Shown here: positions 1 to 7,940 of the stretch, one piece after another
Layout of the letters: each line of letters starts with the position of its first letter
Numbering within the stretch: position 1 is the stretch's first letter
Origin: Gloeobacterales cyanobacterium ES-bin-313
GTDB taxonomy: Bacteria; Cyanobacteriota; Cyanobacteriia; Gloeobacterales; Gloeobacteraceae
Direction of reading: 5' to 3'
Length of the DNA: 39,494 bases
Assembly: GCA_014379585.1 (NCBI GenBank)
Contig: JACMLN010000159.1
Location: 1-39,494 of the forward strand
Notes under the pieces: generated by a model
What the model saw: only the letters and a program-made list of their open reading frames with translations
The model's database searches: none
What the model was told of the DNA's origin: nothing
Program-made: the position numbers and the translations under genes

Positions 1-1
1 C

Positions 2-292
2 CAATCCCCCAGCGATATCGTCTACGAAGCCCGCTGCGATCAACTCACCCGCCAAACGGGAGACAAGTGGGCATGGTTCGAGACCCTTGCCCTCCCCTAC
101 GCCCAACTGCGCCTGAAACAAGGAACCGGAAGACTGATCCGCTCACGCTCAGACCGGGGAATTGTGGCTATTCTTGACCCACGCATGACCCGAAAAAATT
201 ACGGCAAAACGATCCTACGGGCTTTGCCACCGATGAGTGTCGTTCGCCAGTTTGATATCCAACGCTTCGAGTCTTACTTGGAAGAGTCATAG
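2..292 (+). CDS. DinG/Rad3-family ATP-dependent helicase, C-terminal fragment (5' end outside window)
   Basis: Only the last 96 codons are inside the window; the reading frame is open from base 2 and stops with TAG at 290-292. The translation contains GRLIRSRSDRGIVAILDPR followed by KNYGKTILRALPP, which is the typical C-terminal motif VI region of DinG/XPD-like superfamily 2 helicases (arginine-rich motif, then D-P-R and an S/ALPP segment). Such proteins unwind DNA in repair or in resolving unusual structures. The family assignment rests on this motif only. The N-terminal Walker motifs and any iron-sulfur cluster cysteines lie outside the window, so DinG and other Rad3-like helicases cannot be told apart here. 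Confidence 0.72.
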   Translation, partial: QSPSDIVYEARCDQLTRQTGDKWAWFETLALPYAQLRLKQGTGRLIRSRSDRGIVAILDPRMTRKNYGKTILRALPPMSVVRQFDIQRFESYLEES

Positions 293-505
293 CCAAGGCT
301 CAATTGCATCATGACGAAGATACTTTGGTATCTGCAAGTTGCGATGAAAGCCGCTTGCGCTCATGAAGATGCCCTGCCTCATGTAGATGCGGTTATGAAA
401 TCCGCGCAGCCGAAAAATTTAAGGACTGAGCCGTTCCCAAGACGTTCTAAGTACTAATGTTCGCAACCATTGATGAAGCAAGATCCTTTGTGGGAGTCGT
501 ATAGT
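293..505. other. intergenic gap after helicase; no clear gene
   Basis: This gap separates the helicase stop from the convergent glgA stop. A 48-codon plus-strand ORF runs from ATG 311 to TAA 455-457, but it has no good Shine-Dalgarno sequence at normal spacing and no recognisable similarity, so I do not call it a gene. No intrinsic terminator stands out. Confidence 0.4.
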
Positions 506-1882
506 TTAGCCCAGGCGATTGATCAATTCTTGGTACAGATCTTTGTATTTCTTGGCGGAGGCAGACCAACTGAGATCAGCTTCCATTCCCCGTAGTTGCA
601 AAGCTTTCCAGTACTCTTTGTAGCGGAAGGCTTCTTCGGCTCGGTAGAGCATGGCGAGCAAACTCTGGGGGTCGAAGCGGTCGAATAAGAAGCCATTTCC
701 AGTCTCACCCATCGGATCGTGGAAAGAAACAGTATCGGCGAGTCCGCCTGTTTTGCGCACTAAAGGAACTGCACCGTAGCGCAGGGCAACCATCTGGCCG
801 ATCCCACAGGGTTCGAAGCGCGATGGCATCAAGAAAAGATCTGCACCACTATAAATACGTTGGGCAGTGGTTGTCTCGTAGCGCAACACTGCAGCCACAC
901 GGTCAGGAAAACGCTCCGAGGCAACGCGGAAGAGCATTTCGTACCAGGGGTCTCCTGTGCCAAGAATCACCATCTGGGCACCGCTGTTATTCAACCATGT
1001 ATCCCAAAGTGGTGCCAGCAGATCGAAACCTTTTTGATCGACAAGGCGGGAAACAATCCCGATCAAAAATCGATCCGCACTGACCTCAAAACCGAACTGG
1101 CGCTGGAGAGCCATTTTATTTTCGGCTCTACGCTCTACGCTCTTTGCGTCGTAGTTGACGACCAAGTGTTTATCTGTGGCGGGGTCATTCGCTTTGGTAT
1201 CGACGCCATTGACAATGCCGCGCAAACGATCACCCTGGGAGCGCAGTAGTCCATCGAGACGTTCCCCATAGTCCGGGGTGCAAATCTCGCGGGCATAGTT
1301 CGGGGAAACCGCTGTGATCGCATCGCTGTGTACGATACCTGCCACCATCGGGTTCCAGGCGTAGGTGTCGTAGGGCACATCAACAAAAGCACGGAAATAA
1401 GGCAGGGGTGGGCCTTGATAAGAAAGATTGTGTATTGTAAATACTGTCATCACGCGCTCAGAGCGCATCCAGAGGGGCAATAGCCCGGTGTGCCAGTCGT
1501 GGCAGTGGAGAACATCAGGTTTCCAGTCGCCTTTCCAGAGGTATTCGGCCACCGTGCGCGAAAAGACTGTAAAGCGCCATGCTTCGTCTTCCGCTCCGTA
1601 GATCTGGCCACTAGCAAAAGCGGCATGACCAACTAAGTAAAGGGGAATCTCAGTACCGGGGAGTTTTGCTTCGAAGATTTCTACTCCCTGAAACATCACG
1701 CTCCCCTGCCAGATCGCCTGCTCTGACTTAGGCAGGTTATTTAAAAAACCGTAGTAGGGCATGATGATCCGCACATCGCAGCCCATTTCTGAAAGGGCAA
1801 TCGGCAAGGCACCGACGACATCCGCCATGCCACCCACCTTCGCCAAGGGAGCGCATTCTGCTGCTGCAAAGAGAACTTTCAT
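506..1882 (-). CDS. glgA: glycogen synthase (ADP-glucose type, GT5)
   Basis: This 458-residue protein transfers glucose from ADP-glucose to the non-reducing end of a growing alpha-1,4-glucan in carbon storage. The N-terminus MKVLFAAAECAPLAKVGGMA carries the K-x-G-G ADP-glucose-binding signature of GT5 starch/glycogen synthases, and the C-terminal half carries the conserved SRFEPCGIGQMVALRYG and KTGGLADTV segments around the catalytic Glu. Length fits the family (about 460-490). I start at the ATG at 1882 because the family begins MKVLF; an in-frame extension to 1942 adds residues without family resemblance. It is transcribed convergently with the helicase gene and divergently from the hypothetical gene at 2012. 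Cyanobacteria often carry two glgA paralogues; which one this is cannot be settled here. Confidence 0.93.
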   Translation of the reverse strand: MKVLFAAAECAPLAKVGGMADVVGALPIALSEMGCDVRIIMPYYGFLNNLPKSEQAIWQGSVMFQGVEIFEAKLPGTEIPLYLVGHAAFASGQIYGAEDEAWRFTVFSRTVAEYLWKGDWKPDVLHCHDWHTGLLPLWMRSERVMTVFTIHNLSYQGPPLPYFRAFVDVPYDTYAWNPMVAGIVHSDAITAVSPNYAREICTPDYGERLDGLLRSQGDRLRGIVNGVDTKANDPATDKHLVVNYDAKSVERRAENKMALQRQFGFEVSADRFLIGIVSRLVDQKGFDLLAPLWDTWLNNSGAQMVILGTGDPWYEMLFRVASERFPDRVAAVLRYETTTAQRIYSGADLFLMPSRFEPCGIGQMVALRYGAVPLVRKTGGLADTVSFHDPMGETGNGFLFDRFDPQSLLAMLYRAEEAFRYKEYWKALQLRGMEADLSWSASAKKYKDLYQELINRLG

Positions 1883-2011
1883 TGCTGACCCCGATTGCTT
1901 CCACTTAAAGGGTAACTGGGTTGGGAAAACTTCAAGCAACACTTTGCAAAGATTTTCCGACTTTTGGCAGAGAGAACGGTAGCATTAGAAACATTGGAAA
2001 CAGCCCTGAGT

Positions 2012-2416
2012 ATGGATTACATGAGCGAAGACTATTCCGAGAGTTTAGAAGCCGATATTCTCGCTGCAACATTACAAATGGCTTTGGCTGATTCCAAAAA
2101 CTTGATGGAATTCCTTGCCAAAAAGTTCGAGCTGGCCTTGCCAGATCAAACAACCGTGCGGCGGGGTGGCTGGTTTCTTTCCAAGGAGAAGCCGGTTGAA
2201 GCGATTGAACTGCGCTTTGACGATTATCAGTACTTCATTGAGCAAGATAAACCAGGGTTGCCTACGGCGAAAGTGATGAAACTGGTGCGCGGCATTGCCC
2301 TTAAGACCGACCAGGTGGCTGTGGAGCAGTGGCTCAAATCCGTTGCCCAACAGTTAGCCCTCCAGGCTGAACGCTCCGAAGCAACCCGACAAGCCCTTAG
2401 CCGCTTTGTGGAGTAA
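2012..2416 (+). CDS. conserved hypothetical protein upstream of the YbjQ-like pair
   Basis: The protein has about 134 residues if it starts at ATG 2012. Other in-frame starts are TTG 1964, TTG 1994 and ATG 2021, and none has a strong ribosome-binding site, so the start is uncertain. No signal peptide or membrane segment is visible. The protein is mixed alpha/beta and charged, with a conserved-looking core (RRGGWFLSKEKPVEAIELRF) and a C-terminal helix rich in Gln, Ala and Glu. I do not recognise the family. The stop is 6 nt before the next ATG (2423), and a third gene follows 11 nt after that one, so the three are probably co-transcribed. Function unknown. Confidence 0.7.
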   Translation: MDYMSEDYSESLEADILAATLQMALADSKNLMEFLAKKFELALPDQTTVRRGGWFLSKEKPVEAIELRFDDYQYFIEQDKPGLPTAKVMKLVRGIALKTDQVAVEQWLKSVAQQLALQAERSEATRQALSRFVE

Positions 2417-2422
2417 CCAGCC

Positions 2423-3388
2423 ATGGCCTTTTGGAATCGGGAGTCTGAGGTTGAGAAACAGACAAGACTCCGGCGCGAACAAGAAAATCAGGACAGCTTA
2501 GAAGCCCTCAAAAATGGTGGACTGCCCCTCCAAGCGGTTCACCGTCTCAAGGAAGCCCGCGCCAACAGCGATCGCTTTTTTACCAGCGATTTAACGAGTA
2601 ACGAACATCTTCTCACCCGCGAAGCAGGCTACGAACCGATTGGCCAGGTCATGGGCAGTGCTTTTTACAAAGTTTCCTACCGGGCGTACTACTCAGGGGG
2701 CTGGGGAAGTACGGGCGAATTAACGCTCCTGAGCCATGCGCAACTGGCTGCACGCGAATTAGCAGTCGATCGCTTGACCCAAGAAGCAAAATTGCTCGGT
2801 GCCCATGGGGTAATCGGAGTACGCCTCAAACTCGGAAATTACGACTGGAGTGCCAATCTGGTCGAATTTACGGCCATCGGTACAGCGATTCGGATTCCTG
2901 GGCGCAAATCTGCGGCTGAACCGTTCACCAGCGATCTCAGTGGTCAAGAATTTTGGCAACTCCATCAATCGGGCTACTGGCCCCGCGCCATTGTGCTTGG
3001 GGTTTGTTCTTACTACATCTACGGAACCTACCAAACTCGTGCTCTGCTCAATAACTATTGGGGAAGTGGGCGCTCCAATCAGGAAATTTCCGAATTCACC
3101 CAGGGTTTCCAGCAGGCACGGCACATCGCTATGGATCGCCTGAAAGCCGATATCCGACGGGCCAAAGCTGAGGGCTGTGTAGGGATGCACATCGATATGG
3201 AAGTGGAAGACATTGAGTACGAACTTAACGATGTCACTTACCACGATCTGTTGGTGCAGTTTATTGCTGTGGGCACGGCAATTTCCCACGATGATCAGCC
3301 CCAGCCACCACCCGCTAAAACATTGACCATGGTCAACTTGAAAGACAAGTCCAAAAGCTTAATCCAGATCGACAACATTCGCGAATAA
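2423..3388 (+). CDS. tandem YbjQ-like (heavy-metal-binding domain) protein, paralogue 1
   Basis: The 321-residue soluble protein contains two copies of a YbjQ/UPF0145-like domain. Copy 1 (about residues 52-160) begins FFTSDLTSNE and ends GAHGVIGVRLKLGNYDWSAN...VEFTAIGTAI; copy 2 (about 167-290) begins PFTSDLSGQEFW and ends FIAVGTAI. The G-x-x-x-V/I-G-V-R...GTA ending is the hallmark of YbjQ-like folds, which assemble into pentamers; the label heavy-metal-binding is a database name without firm biochemistry. A charged N-terminal helix of about 45 residues precedes copy 1. The next gene is a paralogue of the same layout. Copy 2 here is the more divergent half, with an insertion before its C-terminal strands. 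Role unknown. Confidence 0.8.
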   Translation: MAFWNRESEVEKQTRLRREQENQDSLEALKNGGLPLQAVHRLKEARANSDRFFTSDLTSNEHLLTREAGYEPIGQVMGSAFYKVSYRAYYSGGWGSTGELTLLSHAQLAARELAVDRLTQEAKLLGAHGVIGVRLKLGNYDWSANLVEFTAIGTAIRIPGRKSAAEPFTSDLSGQEFWQLHQSGYWPRAIVLGVCSYYIYGTYQTRALLNNYWGSGRSNQEISEFTQGFQQARHIAMDRLKADIRRAKAEGCVGMHIDMEVEDIEYELNDVTYHDLLVQFIAVGTAISHDDQPQPPPAKTLTMVNLKDKSKSLIQIDNIRE

Positions 3389-3399
3389 GAGACAAAACC

Positions 3400-4224
3400 A
3401 TGCCTAACAACAACCAACCCCCCGTTGATCTTCCTGTACATGCCCGCGAACGCCTCTCTGCTATGCGGGGAACACCGGAGCACCGCACACTATTTACCAG
3501 CGATCTGTCGGTAAACGAGTTCTTACTCGTTAAAGAATCGGGCTTCGAACCGGTTGGCTTGGTTCTCGGCAGTTCCATCTACCACATTGGATTCCAGCAG
3601 AGTGCCTGGAGCAAAAACATGGAAATGACTGTGCTCACCCAGGCGATGTACCATGCCCGCGAACTGGCCATGACCCGCATGGAAGAAGAAGCAGACGCTC
3701 TCGGAGCCGACGGCATTATTGGTGTGCGCCTCAAGGTCAAGCGCCTCGACTGGTCTGACGACTTGGCTGAATTTGTTGCCATTGGCACCGCTGTTGTCGC
3801 CAACGAAGGGCATGGAACTTTTCGGACCGTTCACAACAAACCCTTCACCAGTGAGCTTTCAGGGCAAGATTTCTGGACACTCCTCAAAGCGGGCTATCGT
3901 CCGGTCGGATTGGTGATGGGCAACTGTGTCTACCACGTCGCCCACCAAGGTTTCGGGCAGTGGTTTAGTAATCTTGGTCAAAATGTTGAAATGACTAACT
4001 TCACCCAGGCACTCTACGACGCGCGGGAACTGGCCATGGAGCGGATGCAAGCCGAAGCCACCCATCTTCAGGCTGAAGGTATTGTGGGAGTCGATATCCA
4101 CGAAGGCTCCTACGGTTGGAGTAGCCACGTCATTGAGTTCTTCACCGTCGGTACTGCCGTGATCGCCATGCGCGCCGACCATCACATTCCAACGCCTCAA
4201 CTGGTGTTGACAGTCAACGACTAG
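3400..4224 (+). CDS. tandem YbjQ-like (heavy-metal-binding domain) protein, paralogue 2
   Basis: The 274-residue protein is a paralogue of the preceding gene, again with two YbjQ-like copies. Copy 1 (about residues 30-133) runs from LFTSDLSVNEFLL to FVAIGTAV; copy 2 (about 146-260) runs from PFTSELSGQDFWTLLKAGY to FFTVGTAV. Both copies keep the helix ARELAM-x-RM-x-x-EA followed by a G-I-V/I-G-V strand, so this paralogue looks less degenerate than its neighbour. It lies 11 nt downstream and is likely in the same transcript. No secretion signal is seen. Tandem duplication of a domain pair within one operon suggests hetero-oligomers or rings with four domain types, which is inference. Confidence 0.8.
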   Translation: MPNNNQPPVDLPVHARERLSAMRGTPEHRTLFTSDLSVNEFLLVKESGFEPVGLVLGSSIYHIGFQQSAWSKNMEMTVLTQAMYHARELAMTRMEEEADALGADGIIGVRLKVKRLDWSDDLAEFVAIGTAVVANEGHGTFRTVHNKPFTSELSGQDFWTLLKAGYRPVGLVMGNCVYHVAHQGFGQWFSNLGQNVEMTNFTQALYDARELAMERMQAEATHLQAEGIVGVDIHEGSYGWSSHVIEFFTVGTAVIAMRADHHIPTPQLVLTVND

Positions 4225-4299
4225 ATACCTCAAAAAACAGATCCGTTTCCACTTTGGGAATGCTATTGTCGCAATGCCTTAGCATCGAAGAGAAAATTG

Positions 4300-5118
4300 A
4301 TGATGGCAATCAAAGTCTCTGAAATTCATATTTACCCTGTCAAGTCCTGTAAAGGGATTGCGCTGTCGAGTGCATGGCTCGATGCGCGGGGATTGCGCTT
4401 TGATCGCGAGTGGATGATCATCGATGATCACAATCGCTTCATGACCCAGCGCAACAACCCCACAATGGCCTTAATTGAGACGGCACTGAGCAATACTGGT
4501 TTACGTCTCACCCTCCCTGATAGCAGTTTTGTCGATATTTCTCTAACATTGCCCCCCATCGATCAGCGCATCGTCGAAGTCTGGGGGGATCAATGTCAAG
4601 CCATCGATCAAGGCGAGGCAGCGGCTCAGTTTCTCAGCCAGTTTTTAGAAAAACCCTGTCGCCTCGTGCGCATGGCGGCAACTTGGGTACGCACTGTCGA
4701 TCAAAATTTTGCGCCACCGGGATCCCAGACTGCTTTCTCAGATGGCTATCCGCTGTTGGGCATTTCAGAAGCTTCCCTGGCAGATTTCAATGCGCGACTG
4801 CCGCAGCCTGTACCGATGAACCGTTTTCGTCCCAACTTGGTGTTTTCAGGCAGTGATGCCTACGCAGAAGACCGCTGGCATACGGTTCGCGTTGGCGAGA
4901 TAGTTTTTCGGGGGGTGAAGCGCTGCTCGCGCTGTCGCATTACCTCCGTAAACCAATCCACCGGTGAATTCACAAGCAATCTTGTCCTCGATACCCTTGC
5001 TGAATATCGCAAAATTGACCGTGGTCTGGTTTTTGGCCAAAACCTCGTTCACGTTGGCAGTGGCCAGGTTCATCTTGGTGCTCCAGTTCAAGTGATCGTC
5101 GAAAGCGATCTACCTTGA
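4300..5118 (+). CDS. MOSC domain protein (MOSC N-terminal barrel plus MOSC domain)
   Basis: About 272 residues. The N-terminal part has the MOSC_N beta-barrel signature (VSEIHIYPVKSCKGI, then LDARGLRFDREWMIID and FMTQRNNPTMALI). The C-terminal MOSC domain contains FRPNLVFSG and KRCSRCRITSVNQSTGEF; the Cys in this K-x-C-x-R-C motif is the residue expected to bind molybdenum or carry sulfur in the mARC/YcbX group. These proteins hold molybdenum cofactor and reduce N-hydroxylated compounds or handle sulfur; the substrate here is unknown. The candidate SD GAAGAG (4287-4292) favours ATG 4300 over ATG 4303 or TTG 4297. There is no ferredoxin domain at the C-terminus, unlike E. coli YcbX, so an external reductase would be needed. 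Confidence 0.88.
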   Translation: MMAIKVSEIHIYPVKSCKGIALSSAWLDARGLRFDREWMIIDDHNRFMTQRNNPTMALIETALSNTGLRLTLPDSSFVDISLTLPPIDQRIVEVWGDQCQAIDQGEAAAQFLSQFLEKPCRLVRMAATWVRTVDQNFAPPGSQTAFSDGYPLLGISEASLADFNARLPQPVPMNRFRPNLVFSGSDAYAEDRWHTVRVGEIVFRGVKRCSRCRITSVNQSTGEFTSNLVLDTLAEYRKIDRGLVFGQNLVHVGSGQVHLGAPVQVIVESDLP

Positions 5119-5142
5119 GGCAAACTACTGTAAGATGGAGTC

Positions 5143-5216
5143 CGGGATGTAGCGCAGCTTGGTAGCGCATCTGCTTTGGGAGCAGAGGGTCGCAGGTTCG
5201 AATCCTGTCATCCCGA
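5143..5216 (+). tRNA. tRNA-Pro (anticodon TGG)
   Basis: The sequence folds as a cloverleaf: the acceptor stem CGGGATG pairs with CATCCCG at the 3' end, the anticodon stem TCTGC/GCAGA encloses loop TTTGGGA with anticodon TGG, and the T-arm GCAGG-TTCGAAT-CCTGT is canonical. CCA is not encoded. It lies just after the MOSC gene, separated by 24 nt, so it may be in the same transcript or have its own promoter. Confidence 0.95.
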
Positions 5217-5325
5217 TAGTGCGAGACCTTTTGAGTGCAGTTGCTTCAAAAAGTGCTCGTTGGGAACTCCGTACTTTACAAATTGTCACTTAAAATAGCC
5301 CAAGGGCGGTTTGGAGCAATTTCGT

Positions 5326-5856
5326 ATGACAGTGGCATCAGCAAGAAAAGAAGCACGCAACTATTTGTGGGTCGTTCACTGGGTTATGGCGACCGCCTAC
5401 GTGATTATTTTTAGTGTCGGGCTTTATATGGTGAACTTGCCTGAGAAGAGTCCTTTGGCCAGTCCGTTGTATAGCTTCCACGAATCCATGGGTGTGTTGG
5501 TGATGCTCCTACTCACTGGCCGGATTTTCTTGACCTTGCGTGCCCTAGCCCCCGTAAAGCCCAAGAACTGGATAGTCACTGCGACGATCCACACACTTTT
5601 GTATACTTTGATGGTCATTGTGCCCCTCAGTGGCTACTTCCACTCCAACCTCAACGGCTACAGTGTTGAGTTCTTTGGACTCCCCACTCCCACACTCGCG
5701 CAGAAAAACAAACCTGTGGCGGAAGCCACCGATGAATTGCACCAATGGCTCGCCTACACCTTTGCTGCTTTCGTTGGTATTCATTTGATTTCACAGCGCA
5801 AATGGATCGCCGGAAATATCAAGAAAGTCACCAGACGTTTTAGTTCTGCTGCCTAG
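5326..5856 (+). CDS. cytochrome b561 family membrane protein
   Basis: The 176-residue integral membrane protein has four hydrophobic helices (roughly residues 14-37, 55-75, 87-110 and 137-156) and histidines in the expected places for two b-type hemes: VHW in helix 1, FHES before helix 2, TIHTLL in helix 3, and LHQW plus GIHLI in helix 4. This is the bacterial cytochrome b561 pattern (E. coli CybB-like, about 175 residues), which moves electrons between quinol and other carriers such as superoxide. I use ATG 5326 because GGAG at 5313-5316 is well spaced; the upstream TTG at 5311 is unlikely. It ends 7 nt from the convergent hisIE stop. Confidence 0.87.
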   Translation: MTVASARKEARNYLWVVHWVMATAYVIIFSVGLYMVNLPEKSPLASPLYSFHESMGVLVMLLLTGRIFLTLRALAPVKPKNWIVTATIHTLLYTLMVIVPLSGYFHSNLNGYSVEFFGLPTPTLAQKNKPVAEATDELHQWLAYTFAAFVGIHLISQRKWIAGNIKKVTRRFSSAA

Positions 5857-5863
5857 CTCATTT

Positions 5864-6481
5864 TCAGCGCTTACGCTCCTGGAGCACCCGGTAAACATCG
5901 AGAATATCCAAGTCAGCATGGGCGAGCAGGACAAGGGTGTGATACCAGAGATCTGCCACTTCTTCAGCGATCCGCTCCCCATCTTTGGCCGCCATCACCA
6001 CTTCAGCTGTTTCTTCCCCTAATTTTTTGAGAATTTGGTTGGCTCCACCCGCCAAAAGACGACTCGTGTAGGACTTCTCGGTAGGGTTCGCTTTGCGCTC
6101 TTGCACGGTACGAAAGACCTGAGAGAGGGTATCGGCTGGGGGTAAGGACTTCTTGCCACTATCTAGACGATGAAAGCAGCTGCGCTCGCCTGTGTGGCAG
6201 GCAATATCGCCAAGTTGTTCAACTGTGACTAGCAATACGTCGCTATCGCAGTCGTAGCGCAGGGCATGGACTTTTTGGAGGTGGCCAGAGGATTCACCTT
6301 TATGCCAAAGCTTTTGCCGTGAACGGCTCCAGAACCAGGTTTCGCCCGTTTCGAGGGTGCAGGCGAGAGATGCGCGGTTCATCCAAGCCACCATGAGAAC
6401 TGTGCCGTCAAGAACGTCTTGGACAACTGCTGGAATCAGTCCTTGCGCATCAAACTGTACGGCGTTCAGTATGTCTACCAA
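5864..6481 (-). CDS. hisIE: bifunctional phosphoribosyl-AMP cyclohydrolase / phosphoribosyl-ATP pyrophosphatase
   Basis: The 205-residue fusion carries out steps 2 and 3 of histidine synthesis. The N-terminal HisI domain (about 1-115) has the conserved [33 protein letters not shown] and [10 protein letters not shown] segments; the Cys and Asp residues of these motifs bind the zinc and magnesium ions. The C-terminal HisE domain (about 118-205) has [14 protein letters not shown] and [14 protein letters not shown], the all-alpha MazG-like pyrophosphohydrolase fold. The length matches the usual HisIE fusion. It stands alone rather than in a his operon, as is common in cyanobacteria. Confidence 0.96.
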   Translation of the reverse strand: MVDILNAVQFDAQGLIPAVVQDVLDGTVLMVAWMNRASLACTLETGETWFWSRSRQKLWHKGESSGHLQKVHALRYDCDSDVLLVTVEQLGDIACHTGERSCFHRLDSGKKSLPPADTLSQVFRTVQERKANPTEKSYTSRLLAGGANQILKKLGEETAEVVMAAKDGERIAEEVADLWYHTLVLLAHADLDILDVYRVLQERKR

Positions 6482-6566
6482 AATTACGCTCCTATGCGGA
6501 AAATTGCCTTTGTTCGGGCACTCTAAAAACTACGATAGTTTAAAGCAATTGTTGAAGGGGTACACG

Positions 6567-6875
6567 ATGCGTTGGCAATTTCTCTGCCCGTTAGCTGTTT
6601 TGACGCTGGCAATGGCCTCAACCGCCGCCCATGCCGATGAAGATCTTTACAAAATTCTCCGGGAGCCACTTTTTCGGGCTGCACCAAATAGCACTAACTT
6701 CTCCGAGTTGGTGGTAAAACAGCAGGCTGAATTTTCGAATGTGCAAGTACGCCGCTTCGTTACTGAAATGTACGAGCCTGGTCTGATTACCCGCGATATC
6801 CCAACGCCGTTCACGTCTTCTTTGCGTTCACAGCCCTCTTATTACCAAGTGACTGGCGCCGAACCTTCCCGCTAG
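6567..6875 (+). CDS. small secreted hypothetical protein
   Basis: About 102 residues. The ATG at 6567 follows AAGGGG at 6555-6560 and begins a clear signal peptide (basic MRWQF start, hydrophobic core, cleavage expected after A-H-A near residue 23). The same frame is open further upstream across hisIE, but that part is a shadow. The mature part, about 80 residues, has no cysteines or known motifs. I do not recognise the family. It is transcribed divergently from hisIE and convergent with the acidic-protein gene. Confidence 0.65.
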   Translation: MRWQFLCPLAVLTLAMASTAAHADEDLYKILREPLFRAAPNSTNFSELVVKQQAEFSNVQVRRFVTEMYEPGLITRDIPTPFTSSLRSQPSYYQVTGAEPSR

Positions 6876-6933
6876 CTCGCTCAGGCACTAACTCAGGGTT
6901 TATAACATCTTGAAATAGGTCAATAAACTGTAA

Positions 6934-6953
6934 GGGTGCAGTCTGCTGCGCCC
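6934..6953. other. short hairpin in convergent intergenic region
   Basis: GGGTGCAG (6934-6941) pairs with CTGCGCCC (6946-6953) over a TCTG loop, with one G-T wobble. No T-run follows on either strand, so it is not a classical intrinsic terminator. Confidence 0.45.
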
Positions 6954-6967
6954 CCAGGCAATATGTA

Positions 6968-7021
6968 CACAAGCCACAGGTTACTGCTTTGAACCGACAA
7001 GCAGCAAGCTGTGGTTTTGTG
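6968..7021. terminator. long imperfect hairpin between convergent genes (possible terminator)
   Basis: Three nested stem segments pair: CACAA (6968-6972) with TTGTG (7017-7021), CCACAG (6974-6979) with CTGTGG (7009-7014), and CTGCTT (6984-6989) with AAGCAG (6999-7004). It begins 3 nt past the stop of the minus-strand acidic-protein gene, where a terminator is expected, but lacks a U-run. It may stop transcription from both sides, block 3' decay, or form a structured RNA end. Confidence 0.5.
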
Positions 7022-7023
7022 CA

Positions 7024-7914
7024 TTAGTTTCCAAAGTACTTTTTCATAAAGCTATCGGGATCCGTGAAGTCAATCGTAGCGAGAGCATTCGGATCATTAA
7101 GCAGCCTCCCCAGTTCACTGTTGGGATCTTCCACGCCAAGGACAAAGGAACTATTTGGATCGTTGAGAGCTTGGGAGATCATGCTATTCGGGTCATCCAA
7201 CGCCAGACTTAAGGAACTATTTTCATCTTCAACCGCCAAGCTAAGTGGACTGTTGGGGTCAAGATTGCTGAACCAACCACCACCATTCGCATTTTCGCTA
7301 CCAAAGAAGTTCTCTTCGTCGCCGTATCCGCCAGCATCTAGCCAATCGTCACTGTAGCCGCCGTCACTCAGCCAATCGTCGCTAAACCAGCTATCACTAT
7401 CCCAGCTACTGCTCCAATCGTCACTAAACCAGTCGTCTTCGAACCAGTCATCCTCCATCCAGCTATCAAAGTCCCAACTCCAATCTTCATAGCTATCCCC
7501 AAAAAAGCTTTCATAAAATTCGCTACTATCGTAGGAATCATCGCCCCAATAATAATTAGAAGCATCCTCTTCATAGATGCCAAAACTATTGACATACTCT
7601 TCATTTTCAGGGTTGGGAACGTAGCTACTCTCCCAGCCAAAAACATCCTCGAAGTCACTGTATCCTGATGTCGAAGCTTCCTCGCTACTCTCACTACTCA
7701 CATCCTCGGCATATTCATCAGAGGCGAAAGGGTTGATGAATTGATCTTCATCGCTTACGTACTCCTGAGTCTCAGAAGCACCACTGTAGTCATACCCCGA
7801 ACTTTCCCCGTCGCTCTCTTCGCTATAGCTTTGATCCTCATTACTTTCTTGTTCGCAGTCGCCTTCCACCACGGTGCTCCGGCACAACAGACAATTTATA
7901 ACTCGGAATGTCAT
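7024..7914 (-). CDS. extremely acidic Trp/Asp- and DPNS-repeat protein, third gene of the SNF2-SWIM operon
   Basis: The 296-residue protein has three zones. Residues 1-20 hold a short Cys-containing start (C8, C11, C20), a possible metal site. Residues 21-215 are low-complexity and rich in Asp, Glu, Ser, Tyr and Trp; within them residues 150-200 form irregular pentads of the kind DDWFS/DDWFE/DDWLS. Residues 219-296 are seven consecutive 11-residue repeats with consensus D-P-N-S-x-[LIF]-x-x-[AG]-[LV]-x, running to the C-terminus. I know no family with this layout. It starts 26 nt after the SWIM gene on the same strand, so it is probably the last gene of that operon. There is no signal peptide. 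The weak SD leaves the start somewhat uncertain. The strong negative charge would suit a DNA mimic, a histone-like-protein or metal binder, or a low-complexity scaffold; all are inference. Confidence 0.72.
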   Translation of the reverse strand: MTFRVINCLLCRSTVVEGDCEQESNEDQSYSEESDGESSGYDYSGASETQEYVSDEDQFINPFASDEYAEDVSSESSEEASTSGYSDFEDVFGWESSYVPNPENEEYVNSFGIYEEDASNYYWGDDSYDSSEFYESFFGDSYEDWSWDFDSWMEDDWFEDDWFSDDWSSSWDSDSWFSDDWLSDGGYSDDWLDAGGYGDEENFFGSENANGGGWFSNLDPNSPLSLAVEDENSSLSLALDDPNSMISQALNDPNSSFVLGVEDPNSELGRLLNDPNALATIDFTDPDSFMKKYFGN

Positions 7915-7940
7915 CCCAAAACATCACGGTTTGGCGTGAG

